From Luscinia megarhynchos (lineage: Eukaryota > Chordata > Aves > Passeriformes > Turdidae), in NCBI GenBank assembly GCA_034336665.1, contig CM067568.1, positions 9,879,165 through 9,943,164 of the forward strand: 64,000 nucleotides of DNA. The letters run 5' to 3'. Shown here piece by piece: positions 51,391 to 61,046 of this stretch; within the stretch, counting starts at the first letter, position 1; every line of letters begins with the position of its first letter. A model generated the notes under the pieces. The model ran no database searches. It was not told the origin of the DNA and saw only the letters and a list, made by a program, of their open reading frames with translations. The translations under genes and the position numbers were made by a program.

Positions 51391-51607
51391 TACTCTTACT
51401 AACACTAATCTTGGCCTTGCATATTTAACAAACTAGTGCAATTGGTTAAAGCCGTCTAGAAACAGTCAACATTATGCTTTCGAGCCGACAATTACTTTAA
51501 GGCATGCCTGCTACTAACACACTCCACGATTTTATACTAACCTTACTAACCCATGAAATTTAATAACGTCTAAATTTTATAACTTTGTATGATTTTTTAC
51601 TAATCAT

Positions 51608-51621
51608 GAGGGAGGGGGAGA
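51608..51621 (+). promoter_or_regulatory. Polypurine tract
   Basis: GAGGGAGGGGGAGA runs directly up to the TG of the right LTR, the position of the plus-strand primer in retroviruses. Confidence 0.92.
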
Positions 51622-51901
51622 TGTGGGAGTTAGGGATTTCGAGCGGAAGATATCGAGTTGTGACGGACAGCTAGGGACACTTCTTCCCCCACCCCTGTGG
51701 TCAGATCCTGGCTCTGTACCTGGCCACACCGGCCGGACATGAGCTAAGGGAAATGACACAGAGATAGCCCACCATAAAACCCTGTGACCCCTCAATAAAC
51801 GCCATTTGCTCTCTGCCATATTGGTGTGTGGAGCACATGGACCCGAAAGTGGCTCGGGGTTAGAGCCGCGTGCGGGCTGGAACCAGGTCGCCAACGCAAC
51901 A
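51622..51901 (+). repeat. Right LTR, 280 bases
   Basis: It begins TGTGGGAGT and ends CGCCAACGCAACA, with AATAAA at 51794-51799. It aligns end to end with the left LTR. Confidence 0.97.
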
Positions 51902-51907
51902 GATGTT

Positions 51908-52792
51908 CCTACCAGGACCAGAGATGGGTGAATAAGAAAAGTAAGTTATTTTGCTGATATAATTGGATTTAAGTTTTTTTGCTGTGGATTTGAACTCTTT
52001 TGTAGTAAAGCTTATAAATCTTTATAAAGACTAGAGCAGAAAGCCATGGAAAAACAGCCTGGCTTGAGGGTTTTTTGCCAGCCTAGAGCTGATGACAGAA
52101 AAGTGGGTGGTCAAGGGCTTTGCTGGTCTGGGATTCCAGTTTTGAAAGATTAGAAGCTGGAAATAATGGCAGAGGACTGACAGATGTGGAATTTGGGAAG
52201 AGGTTGGAGGTGTGACAATTTCCAGGGTGTGAGCTCATATAAACAAGGAAGCAGATGGAGCCTCTAAACTCTGAACTGAAAGCACTTTGATGAAGGTTTT
52301 GTACCATGGAGTAACTGGTGATGGAAAATGAGCACTGGAACTGTTAAAAGGTGGAAGAGCCATCTTTCCCCTGGGAAAAAGCCTGAGGCAAAAGGGTGGC
52401 CTGGTTGGTTCTGGGTTTGGAAGTGAACTTTCCAAGACTTGTGAAGAAAGGGGAGGGGTTTTTCCCCATTTTCTAGAATTCTGTCTCATTAAGAGTTGTC
52501 TGAACCCTGCACCCTGTCAGTTGCCTGGGGGAGAGGTGGGCAGGACTGGAATATATTGTTTTATTCAGCCTCTCATCAGTGGTTTGCCTTTGGTTGTCTA
52601 AAGCCAAGGGAGAGCTGCTATCTCCAAAACAAAACTCCTTCCTCAGCTGAAATGTTTTTCAGCACCACTGGGAGCTCAGGCTGCTCTTCCCTGGCCCTGT
52701 GTTTCCAACAGGACAGGTCTGTGTGTGCCCTTCCATTAGGGCAGCTTCTGTCTGTGCAACCTGTGGTGGCTTTGGCATGAGTGGAGAGATTC
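51908..52792. other. Stretch between the retrovirus and a CR1, nothing recognised
   Basis: Earlier RAD51 exons would be expected to the right of or within this interval, but none was recognised in any frame. Confidence 0.5.
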
Positions 52793-53262
52793 TCAGGGGT
52801 GTCCAGAGGAGGCCAGGAAGGGCCAGGAAGTGCTCCAAGGGCTGGAGCATTACACAGACAGGCTGGGAGACCTGGGAGTGTTCAGCCTGGAGAAGAGAAA
52901 GCTCCAGGGAGCCCTTAGAGCCCTTTCCAGTGCCTAAAGGGGCTCCAAGAAAGCTGGAGAGGGATTTTGGGGAAGAGCCTGGAGTGACAGGACAAGGGGG
53001 AATGGCTTCCCACTGCCAGAGAGTGGGTTTAGATGGGATGTTGGGAAGAAATTCTTTCCTGTGAGGGTGGGGCAGGCCCTGGCACAGTTTGCCCAGAGAA
53101 GCTGTGGCTGCCCCATCCCAGGAAGTGTTCAAGGCCAGGTTGGACAGAGCCTGGAGCAATCTGGGATAGCAGAAGGTGTCCCTGGCCATGGCAGGGGGGT
53201 GGAACTGCATCATCTTTAAGGTCCCATCCCACCCAATCCATTCTGTAATTCCATGATTCCAA
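52793..53262 (+). repeat. Long CR1 LINE 3' fragment, about 470 bases
   Basis: This is the longest CR1 here. It reads through 'AGCCTGGAGAAGAGAAAGCT', 'GACAGGACAAGGGGGAATGG', 'AGAAATTCTTTCCTGTGAGG' and 'GAAGGTGTCCCTGGCCATGG' to the tail CTGTAATTCCATGATTCC. Confidence 0.96.
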
Positions 53263-54052
53263 CATGTCTGCACATATGGAGAGCCAAAGTGCCGTGCAGC
53301 ACCATTGGCACCTGATCCTTAAGGGTCACTTTGGTGGGCTCATGTTGGGAAACAAGACCTATGGATGGACTGATGAAGTCAGCCTATATTTTTGCCTCCT
53401 ATGGAGGAAAACACCTGGGATTCCTTTCCTTGCAGAGCTGCTGGGAGTTAAACAGCAGACAGTGTGCCTGGGAATAATCCCTCAGCTGATCTTTATCTGC
53501 TCTTGGTGGTTATTTATAGTGGCAGAGAGTTGTGTCCAGGATGCCCTGACTTCCCAGTGTCACTGCATGTGTCCGTGTGTGTTCATGAGGTTCCAGGGTA
53601 GGAGCTGAAGCTCTGGGGGTGTGGATCAGTTACTTATTTCCATGCAGAATAGGAAATGACTCCTTTTTATTTTGTGTCCATTTCTAATTCCCAGTGAATT
53701 TCAGGAATGGTGGAATACCCTCTCTGTTAAATCAGTGTCTTGGAAGGTAACTTGAACAGACACACAAAACCTTGGCTTATTTTGAAAGTCCTAGTGAGGA
53801 AAGGCCAGGGTTATGATTGCTTCTGCCTATTGCAGGGTTCAGAATCCCACTAGTTCCATGAATGAAAACAACAGGATTGGTGTTTTGAGGGTCCCTTGGC
53901 AATTGCTGACATGGGAAAGTCTCCACCAAGGTCCTGCCTGTGGCAACTGGAGCTGCCCTGGCCACTGAAAGGCTCCAAATCCAGTGGTATTTGAGGTGAA
54001 CTGTGGCAGAATGGAAGAGCAATAACTTGGGGTTAATTTACTGTAAAAACTG

Positions 54053-54132
54053 GGTTTCAGTGAGGGAAAAGCCACATCCATGGACACGGAGGGGACCTTC
54101 CGTCCAGAGCGGCTCCTGGCCGTGGCTGAAAG
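54053..54132 (+). pseudogene. RAD51 copy, Walker B-proximal exon
   Basis: The frame reads GFSEGKATSM then DTEGTFRPERLLAVAER, with the donor AAAG|GTCTGT. The exact 17-residue match is diagnostic of RAD51; DMC1 differs in neighbouring exons. No normal acceptor precedes the block in the expected position. Confidence 0.85.
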
Positions 54133-54546
54133 GTCTGTGAGTGAAGACAGGAACAGATGGACTCACAGCTCAGTTGGAAAACATTTCCCACAGGTCCTGG
54201 AGGTTGATTTGGCAGGTGTTCCCTTTGGAAGGCTCTGGTGTTGCCCTTCCTCATTCCTGCTGCTCTCTCCCTACAGCTCTCATGTCATTGTCCCTCAGCA
54301 CGAGGTGATTTCCTTCTCTTGCTAATGGAAGGGACTGGGAGCTTCCCAGGCAGCTGGGACAGGACTGGCTGAGTCCTGTCTGTTCTTTCTGAAGGGAATT
54401 TGGTCTAATCCTGCTGGCTTCTCCTGCAGCAAGGACTGCTCCCATGTTCCCTGTCACCAGGGAATATTTGGCAGCCAAGTGAAGGAGAGGAAGTGAAATG
54501 ATGTTTGCAGCAGGCTCAGGTGTGTCTGTGCTGGCTGTGTACACAG

Positions 54547-54795
54547 TCCTTGGGATCATGGGATCGTTCAGGCTGGAGGAGCCCTGGGAGATCCCTGTGT
54601 TCCCCAGTGCTGCCGAGGCCACCACTGTCCATGTCCCCAGGTGCCAAATCCACATGGCTTTAAATCCCTCCAGGGTGGAGCCTCCACCACTGCCCTGGGC
54701 AGCTGTGCAGGGCTGCACAGCCTTTCTTCTAAGAGACTTCCCAATATCCAGCCTAAACCTCCCCTGGGATCATTCCTCTTATCCATTTCAAATGG
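54547..54795 (-). repeat. CR1 LINE 3' fragment, antisense, in RAD51 copy
   Basis: The plus strand begins with the reversed tail TGGGATCATGGGATCGTTCAGG and continues with 'CCCAGGTGCCAAATCCACAT', 'CCACTGCCCTGGGCAGCTGT' and 'AATATCCAGCCTAAACC'. It occupies the intron between parts 1 and 2 of the RAD51 copy. Confidence 0.92.
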
Positions 54796-54933
54796 TTCAA
54801 ATCATTTTGTTCTCTTTTTATTTTTTCTATTTGCTTTTATCTCTGCTGGGGATGTGAGTTTTTCTTCCAGTCTTTTGGACCAAGGCTCCTAGCTAACTCC
54901 AGGTTCATCCCTTTCTTTCCCCTGATTTTGCAG

Positions 54934-55080
54934 GAATGACCTCTGGCAGCGACACCCTGGACAAGGTGGTCTCTGCTGAGGCTTTAACAGTGACCAGAAC
55001 AGCCAGACCAGCTGCTGTTCCAGGCCTTGGCTATGACAGCCAAGTCAGGGAAAGAGTCACAGCCCATGCTTCCGTCCTGA
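54934..55080 (+). pseudogene. RAD51 copy, two degenerate exons fused by deletion
   Basis: The acceptor TTTTGCAG is kept. The bases TCTGGCAGCGACACCCTGG and TTTAACAGTGACCAG, then CAGCTGCTGTTCCAGGCC, match the exon that encodes SGSDVLDNV, FN-DH and QLLYQAS, but with shifts of frame. After GACAGCCAAGTCAGGG the sequence jumps to GTCACAGCCCATGCTTCC, which matches the exon end encoding IIAHAS, then GAGCCTT in place of a GTGAG donor. About 80 residues of RAD51, including the L1 and L2 DNA-binding loops, are gone. Confidence 0.72.
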
Positions 55081-55168
55081 GCCTTGCTCCACAGGAAAAT
55101 TAACTTGGGCAGTTCACACAGCTCTGTTTACTCCTCTGTGGATTAGGATGATTTTCTGTCCCTCCTGA

Positions 55169-55318
<150 letters not shown>

Positions 55319-55520
55319 AAACTCCTTTCCTTCCCCTGAATCCCAAGACTCTGTGTCTGTAAGAGCTCCTTTGCTGGTGGCACCTTAGGGCCATTCCCAA
55401 GGCAGCAGGCAGAGGGAGCTGTGCTGTGCCAGCGTGGGGACTCGGGGCACAGCGAGCACAGCTGGAGCTTTGGGAAGAATCTCCCTGTGCTGCAGCACAG
55501 CTGAGCTCCGTGTGCTGCCT

Positions 55521-55913
55521 GGGCAGCATTCCCATGGGAGCAGAGCCTGTGTGTGTCCCTGCATCCCCCTGACACGGGGCAGCATTCCCATGGGAGCAGA
55601 GCCCGTGTGTGTCCCTGATCCCCCTGACACGGGGCAGCATTCCCATGGGAGCAGAGCCTGTGTGTGTCCCTGATCCCCCTGACACGGGGCAGCATTCCCA
55701 TGGGAGCAGAGCCCGTGTGTGTCCCTGATCCCCCTGACACGGGGCAGCATTCCCATGGGAGCAGAGCCCGTGTGTGTCCCTGCATCCCCCTGACACGGGG
55801 CAGCATTCCCATGGGAGCAGAGCCTGTGTGTGTCCCTGATCCCCCTGACACGGGGCAGCATTCCCATGGGAGCAGAGCCTGTGTGTGTCCCTGATCCCCC
55901 TGACACGGGGCAG
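55521..55913 (+). repeat. 55/56-bp minisatellite, seven units
   Basis: Seven near-identical units start at 55521, 55577, 55632, 55687, 55742, 55798 and 55853, each beginning GGGCAGCATTCCCATGGGAG. Units one and five have GCATCC (56 bases), the others GATCC (55). Units also vary in GCCTGTG versus GCCCGTG. It lies in the 3' UTR position of the RAD51 copy. Because 55 and 56 bases each shift the frame, long frames arise in all three minus-strand phases. Confidence 0.98.
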
Positions 55914-56176
55914 CAGAATCCTGGTGGCCACAGTTGGGAACTTGGTGAACTGGAAGCAAAGCTGAAGAGTTTGTCCACTAGGAGAAGTCGTGATTTATAA
56001 ACCAAAGCAGAGAGAGTGCTGTTCCACACGAGGGATTTGGGATTGGTGATCGCCCCAATCCATCATCTTTCTGTTAATTTTCTTTCAGATGCTGCAGCCC
56101 ACTGGGCTGGGGGAGCTGTTCCTTTATATTTCTGTTTAATTTTCTGTATTTTGTTAATTCTGTGTGGGAATCCTTT

Positions 56177-56182
56177 AATAAA
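56177..56182 (+). terminator. Poly(A) signal of the RAD51 copy
   Basis: AATAAA in TCCTTTAATAAAAAGCC follows a TTAATTTTCTGTATTTTG-rich stretch, 860 bases past the stop. It is followed by a GTGTGTGTTC element at about 56222. Confidence 0.6.
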
Positions 56183-56200
56183 AAGCCCCTGAGGATACTG

Positions 56201-59200
56201 ATGATGTCCCAGGGATTCACAGGTGTGTGTTCAGCCCAAGGATTGTTCTGGCTGGCAGAAGCTGCACCAATCCCCTGGGAATCTCAGTCTGGGATTGTCT
56301 TTTCTCACAATTCTCCTCAGTTTGGGGCTGCAGTGCAGCCCTGCCCTGTGGATCTCCTAGAAGAGTTTTGGGGTTAAAAAGATTATTTTCTACTCTACAG
56401 TATTTCTCTAGAACTCAATTAAAAAGAATTGTATCAAACTGTATCAAAGTGGTTTGGTTCATTTACATTGGTCAATTAAAGCAAATCATTGAGAAGGGGC
56501 TTGAGCACCCCTTGGTTGGAGCTGGCAGCTCTTTTTTATTTTCTCTTCATTCTTTGAGTTTAATTATCTCTTAAGCAATTACTGCAATTAAGATACACAG
56601 TGAGAACAGCATTGCTGCCCTGCTGGACTGGGAAATCCAAGTACAATTCCTTGGAGAGATTGAGGGGATGGGGAGCTGAGCCTCAGGCTGGGTTTTGGCA
56701 GCAGGAATGGGATGAGGAGGAGAGAGGGGAGATCCCCCAAAACTGGTTAAAGTCAATTCTGCTGGGTTTGGGTGCCCCCACCCCAAAAAAGGATCCTGGT
56801 TAAAGGGGGCTTGAGGAAGCAGTGGGATGTGCTGGGGGGGCTGTGCTGGAACCCCAAACCCTGGCCAGGGACAGTGGGCAGTGCCAGGGACACCATGGAG
56901 GGGCTGTGCTGGGATCCCCAAATTCCGTGAGCAGCTTGTAGAATTTATCCTGGGATTTAGAGGCTGTGCAGGGTTGGCTTTGGATTGACCTTCAACTCTG
57001 GTCCCACTTCGTGCAAATACAACTTGGACCAAGGTGGGTGAACTCATTACCTCAGTTTTTCCCTCAAAAAATCCCTTATTTATTTCTCTGTAGATGATCT
57101 CAGATTTTGCCCCAAACTGTAAATCCTCACCTCCATTTACCCCCAGGGAGCTCCCTTTGCCCTCAGTAGCTTTCTCCTGCCCCTCCCCAGCCTGAGGCTG
57201 CTCCTCTACTTCTCTGCTCTTGTCCCACACGGTGGGGCACCAAAGGGGAAGGGTTTCAGAAAACATTTCTGCAATTAGTTCATAATTATTTCCACTTCCC
57301 CAGTGAGAAGAACATGAACTCACAGCCATAAAGGCCTCGCAGTGCCTGCAGCAAGAGCTCAGCACATGTCCACAGAGGCAATTCCAGCATCTGAAAGAAA
57401 GAACAACATAATTTCTTCTCTTTCAAAGTTATTTCAAGTTCTCAGACCCAAATCAATCTTTGTTCTTGATTTTGGCTGGGTGAATCCTGAGCTGTGGGCA
57501 CAGGTCCTGTCACTCATGCTGATGGGAGTGATGCTTCCTGGGGGAAATCAGCTGATTCCCACAGTTCAATTCCTGCCCCATGCCTGATTTACACAGGAGA
57601 AAACCTCTTCCATGAAGGGATTTTTCTCCATTTAATCCCATCTGCCCAGGCTGTCCATGTGGATGTTGCCAGGCTGGGGCAGCATAGGCTGATGCAGCTC
57701 TCAGCACTCCCTGCTCCAAACACAGCTCTGGGCTCCTTTGCAAACTGCCTCTGCCCTGAGATTTGCTCCAGGAGAAATCAAGGAATGGCTCATGGCAGGG
57801 CGGAGATTAAGTTATCACAAAGGGAAGCAAAGGATAAATATTCCTGTAAGAGCCTTTGGGATCTGCTGGGCTGAATTGGGAAGGGGACATTGATTCCCTG
57901 CAGTGCAAATACACAACCTCCAACACAAAGCACAGACTGTCAGGTGAGGTCTGAAAGCACCACTTTGACAAATCTCATTGTTATTCTTCCTTTCAGGAAC
58001 TTCTGCAATCAAACTCTGACAAGCCCAAAAGCTGTCTGGCTGCTCAGGAACAAAAGGAGACTCCCGGGGATGAGGCACACTCCCAGCAGGGCACAGAGGC
58101 ACCACTGGAGCTCGTGTGGGGCTGGGAAGGGCTGCCAGGAGGACACAGCCCCAGCTGGGGTGGCAGTGGCAGTGACAGCAGCAAATTCCCACAGGCTGAT
58201 GGCACAACAGATAGTCAAAGGTCAGCAATGCCCATGGGAGGTGCAGGTTTAATTCTGCTCCCTGCACTGCCACATCCCAGCAGGAAATCTCCAGGGGGGA
58301 CAAAATGCAGCATCTGCCACCCCAATCCTGCTGAAATGCAGCGTGTGGGGCCAACCCCCCACAGGGAACCACTGACCTGGCCTGGATCAGTCCCAGACAC
58401 TGCCCAGTTCTCACCTCCAACTGCTCCCAGGGCTGCCACCACATTCCTGACAAGGAGCCAAAGGCCCCTTTGGACAGGGCTCTCTCTGTGTCTCAGGCCT
58501 GGGGGACTGCAGGGACCAGGGCAAGGACACCCTGGGGCTAACTGAGGCCTCACCCCACACACAGGACCAGGGGCCGTCCAGTGCAGGCCAGCAGGGCCAG
58601 AGGCGGTTGGGTTTGGCTGCTCAAACACCAAAGCTTTTGGCAAAGATGGGACAAGTTAAGTGGTTTTTCCTGTCCTGAAAGAGAAAATGGAAATTAAGTC
58701 CACTGTGGATGTCAAAGGCTCCTGGCTTTCCCACTTCTGTTCTGATTGCTCACTATAGGGTTCTAGCCATAAAAAATGAGAGGTGACACCAAATAAAAGT
58801 GCCCCTTTTCAACATTTTATTCCCTAATATTTTCCTATGTAAAAGGGATGCCCATTTTTTCTTATTGAATTCTTTGCCTAATTTTAACAGTACCATTTTC
58901 ATTCCAGGCCCCACTTGTGAGTTACTGAATACTTTGCCATCAGACTTTGGACAAAAGGAGAGAAGGATCTGTTCCACACAGGTGTCATCCAATGGGGAAC
59001 ACGCCCTGTGCCAGCCCCAGCCTGGGCTGAGCATGCTGCCTCACTCCCCTATTCTGGATTCTGGCTCCAGTCCAGTCTGAGTTTTCCCCCATTTTCCATG
59101 TCTAAAAACGGGAAATTGTCCTGGTCAGGGTGTAAGACCTTAAACTGCACATTGATCTGGGGGACTTTAACTGGGATTCCAGCAGGGAATTAATTGTGTC

Positions 59201-60489
59201 ACAAATAAAAACTATTCCAGAGAGCAGCACTGACAAGGTTGGGAGCTGCTGCTTCACCACACGGTGTCAGCAACAGAGAGAAAACACAAAATGTGCATCC
59301 AAAAGCAAGGATAAAATGACTCCTCCTGCTTTTAGTGGAACCACGGTTAATTCTGCCCTGAATGACAGAGAATTTCTCCTTCAGACCCCCAGAGAGCCCT
59401 CGAAAAGCCAAAGTGCAGCAGGGAAGGAAGGAAGGAAGGAAGGAAAGGTCTCACCTTTCTGGGAACAGCACAGGTCCTGCTGCTCCTGGGCACTGGGAAT
59501 GAGTCTGGAGCCAAAAGCACCTTCCCAGGCTGGAGGAGCTTTTCTAAAGCACCACCTCTGGGAAGCGAAGGGAAGACATGGAGTGGGAATTTACAATAAT
59601 CATAATATTGGGAAAGAGCAGCAATGGAAGCAAGCCTAACTCCAAGGGAGCAGGAGGGATGCTGAGCTTTAAACGAGGTTTGAGTAAGCAGCATCTCCTG
59701 GGATCTCTGAAGCTCAGCTCCAGGTCTGGGATTCCAGCAGCAGTGCAAACTCCCACTGCCCAGTCCCTGGATTTGCCTCCTGCCAGCACTCAGCACCTCA
59801 GGCACACTTGGCTCAAGTGCTCCAGTGCTGCCTCCTCCAGGGATTGGGAATGGGCATTAAACCCCTTCCCACAGGGCTGGCTCTGAGCTCTGGCTGGGGA
59901 AAGCATTTGGCACCTCTGGCATTCCAATGAAATCAGTTCCCATCATTTTGAAGATACACTGAATAAACCCAGGGCACATAAATAAACCCTTCTCCACAAG
60001 GACAGCCCCAGGAAATACACAATCATTCCTAAGCCTGGTCAAACAAACCAGCAGCCAGTTCTTGGGAAGAGACTCCAGACTCTTGTCTCCCTCCCTGGCT
60101 GTAAAACACTTGCAGAGGCTTTGGAGTTCATACAGGCTTGTCAGGATTTGGATATTTTAATTAAGTTCCATTCACATACTAAGGAATTGGAAGTGTCCTA
60201 AAGGCACCTCCACTCATGTTCTAATTTTGAGCCCTCTAGCACTGATGAATTTGGAATTCTTTTGCTAGGAACACCTCACCTCAGATTCTTTAGGCAGCTT
60301 CATGTGGAAGATAAAATAAACGTGGACAAAAGTTTGAAATGTAGCTTCCAAGTCAAGTGCCCTGCTAGGAAATTATTCCAGCTGGCCTGACTAAAAAAAT
60401 GGAATCAAACCCTTTGTTCCACTGGCCTCACACCCCAAAATTCCAGCAGAACAAACAAGTCCCTCTCTTTGGACAGCAACATCTCCTAC
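56201..60489. other. Stretch without recognised genes
   Basis: If the RAD51 neighbourhood had been copied whole, the convergent neighbour RMDN3 (minus strand) would lie here. I could not match any exon with confidence. Several long minus-strand frames (for example 56571-57365 and 57815-58453) have low-complexity content and no domain. A GGAA microsatellite lies at 59425-59449. Confidence 0.5.
59425..59449 (+). repeat. (GGAA)n short microsatellite
   Basis: Five to six copies of GGAA in a row. Confidence 0.9.
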
Positions 60490-60581
60490 CTGGCCCAGCG
60501 CCTTCCCCAGCTTTCAGTGGCCACTGTCTCATCCTCCCACACCTCCTCATCTTCCTCCTCAGCACACCTGGCTTCCTCATC
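60490..60581 (-). other. Exon-like acidic segment, unidentified
   Basis: On the minus strand this 92-base block has a good acceptor (TTTGCTCTGCAG) and a donor (GCCAG|GTAGGAG) and is open throughout, encoding DEEARCAEEEDEEVWEDE then TVATESWGRR. The acidic run followed by ETVxxxxxxGR loosely recalls the acidic linker of RMDN3 (EDEVSCETV), the gene convergent with RAD51 in human. The similarity is weak and low-complexity, so the gene is not named. Confidence 0.3.
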
Positions 60582-60905
60582 CTGCAGAGCAAACACAGGG
60601 ACAGTCACCAGCCTGCTCATCCCAAACCTGGGCAGCAGGGACAGGCTGGTGGCACCCTCTGGATGGTCACCCCTCTGCTGGGCACCATCCCTGCCCCACA
60701 GCCCATTCCTGTTCCTGGCTTGGCACCTCCTTTTAACGGGATGTTAAACCACAAACGTTTGCTCTGCTGTGTTTTGGGACAGCAGAGACTCCCTCAAGGC
60801 TGTGGGCAAAGCTCTTGTTCCCACCTTCTGCCTCCCAAACCCCTCCTGGGGCTCGACAGAGCAAAGGAAACATCTCAGTTTCTGCTGGAAATTTCCATAA
60901 ACCCA

Positions 60906-61046
60906 GAGAAATCGTGGCTGCTCCATCCCTGGAGCTGGACGGGGCTTGGAGCACCCTGGGCTGTGGATGGAACGGGAGGGGATGGAATGAAATTATCCTT
61001 AAGGTCCCTTCCCACTCAAACCATTTGGGGATTCCACGATCTCTCC
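60906..61046 (+). repeat. CR1 LINE 3' fragment
   Basis: The segment has 'TGGCTGCTCCATCCCTGGAG', 'GGACGGGGCTTGGAGCACCC' and 'TCCTTAAGGTCCCTTCCCAC' and ends GGGGATTCCACGAT. Confidence 0.85.

Larger units (their letters stand above)
48217..51907 (+). mobile_element. Endogenous retrovirus with gag and env remnants, no pol
   Basis: The element is 3.68 kb between LTRs and is flanked by a perfect 6-bp target duplication, GATGTT (48217-48222 and 51902-51907). Both LTRs begin TGTGGG and end AACA. A primer-binding site starts two bases past the left LTR and a polypurine tract precedes the right LTR. Between them are a broken gag (matrix, capsid and zinc-knuckle parts) and a broken env; protease, reverse transcriptase and integrase are absent. 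A 6-bp duplication is typical of class II (alpha/beta-like) integration, while the env is of the gammaretroviral kind, so the element looks mosaic. It cannot make particles on its own. Confidence 0.95.

Noticed and set aside
52659..53273. 204-codon minus-strand frame
   Set aside because: It lies across the antisense of a CR1 3' end, which repeatedly gives open frames in this window.
53320..53420. Possible Walker A exon of the RAD51 copy (reads LGNKT)
   Set aside because: Only a few bases match the expected GEFRTGKTQ-coding sequence, with no splice borders; no better than chance by eye.
57950..58045. Possible degenerate RMDN3 exon on the minus strand
   Set aside because: The alignment by eye breaks within a few codons and there are no matching splice sites.
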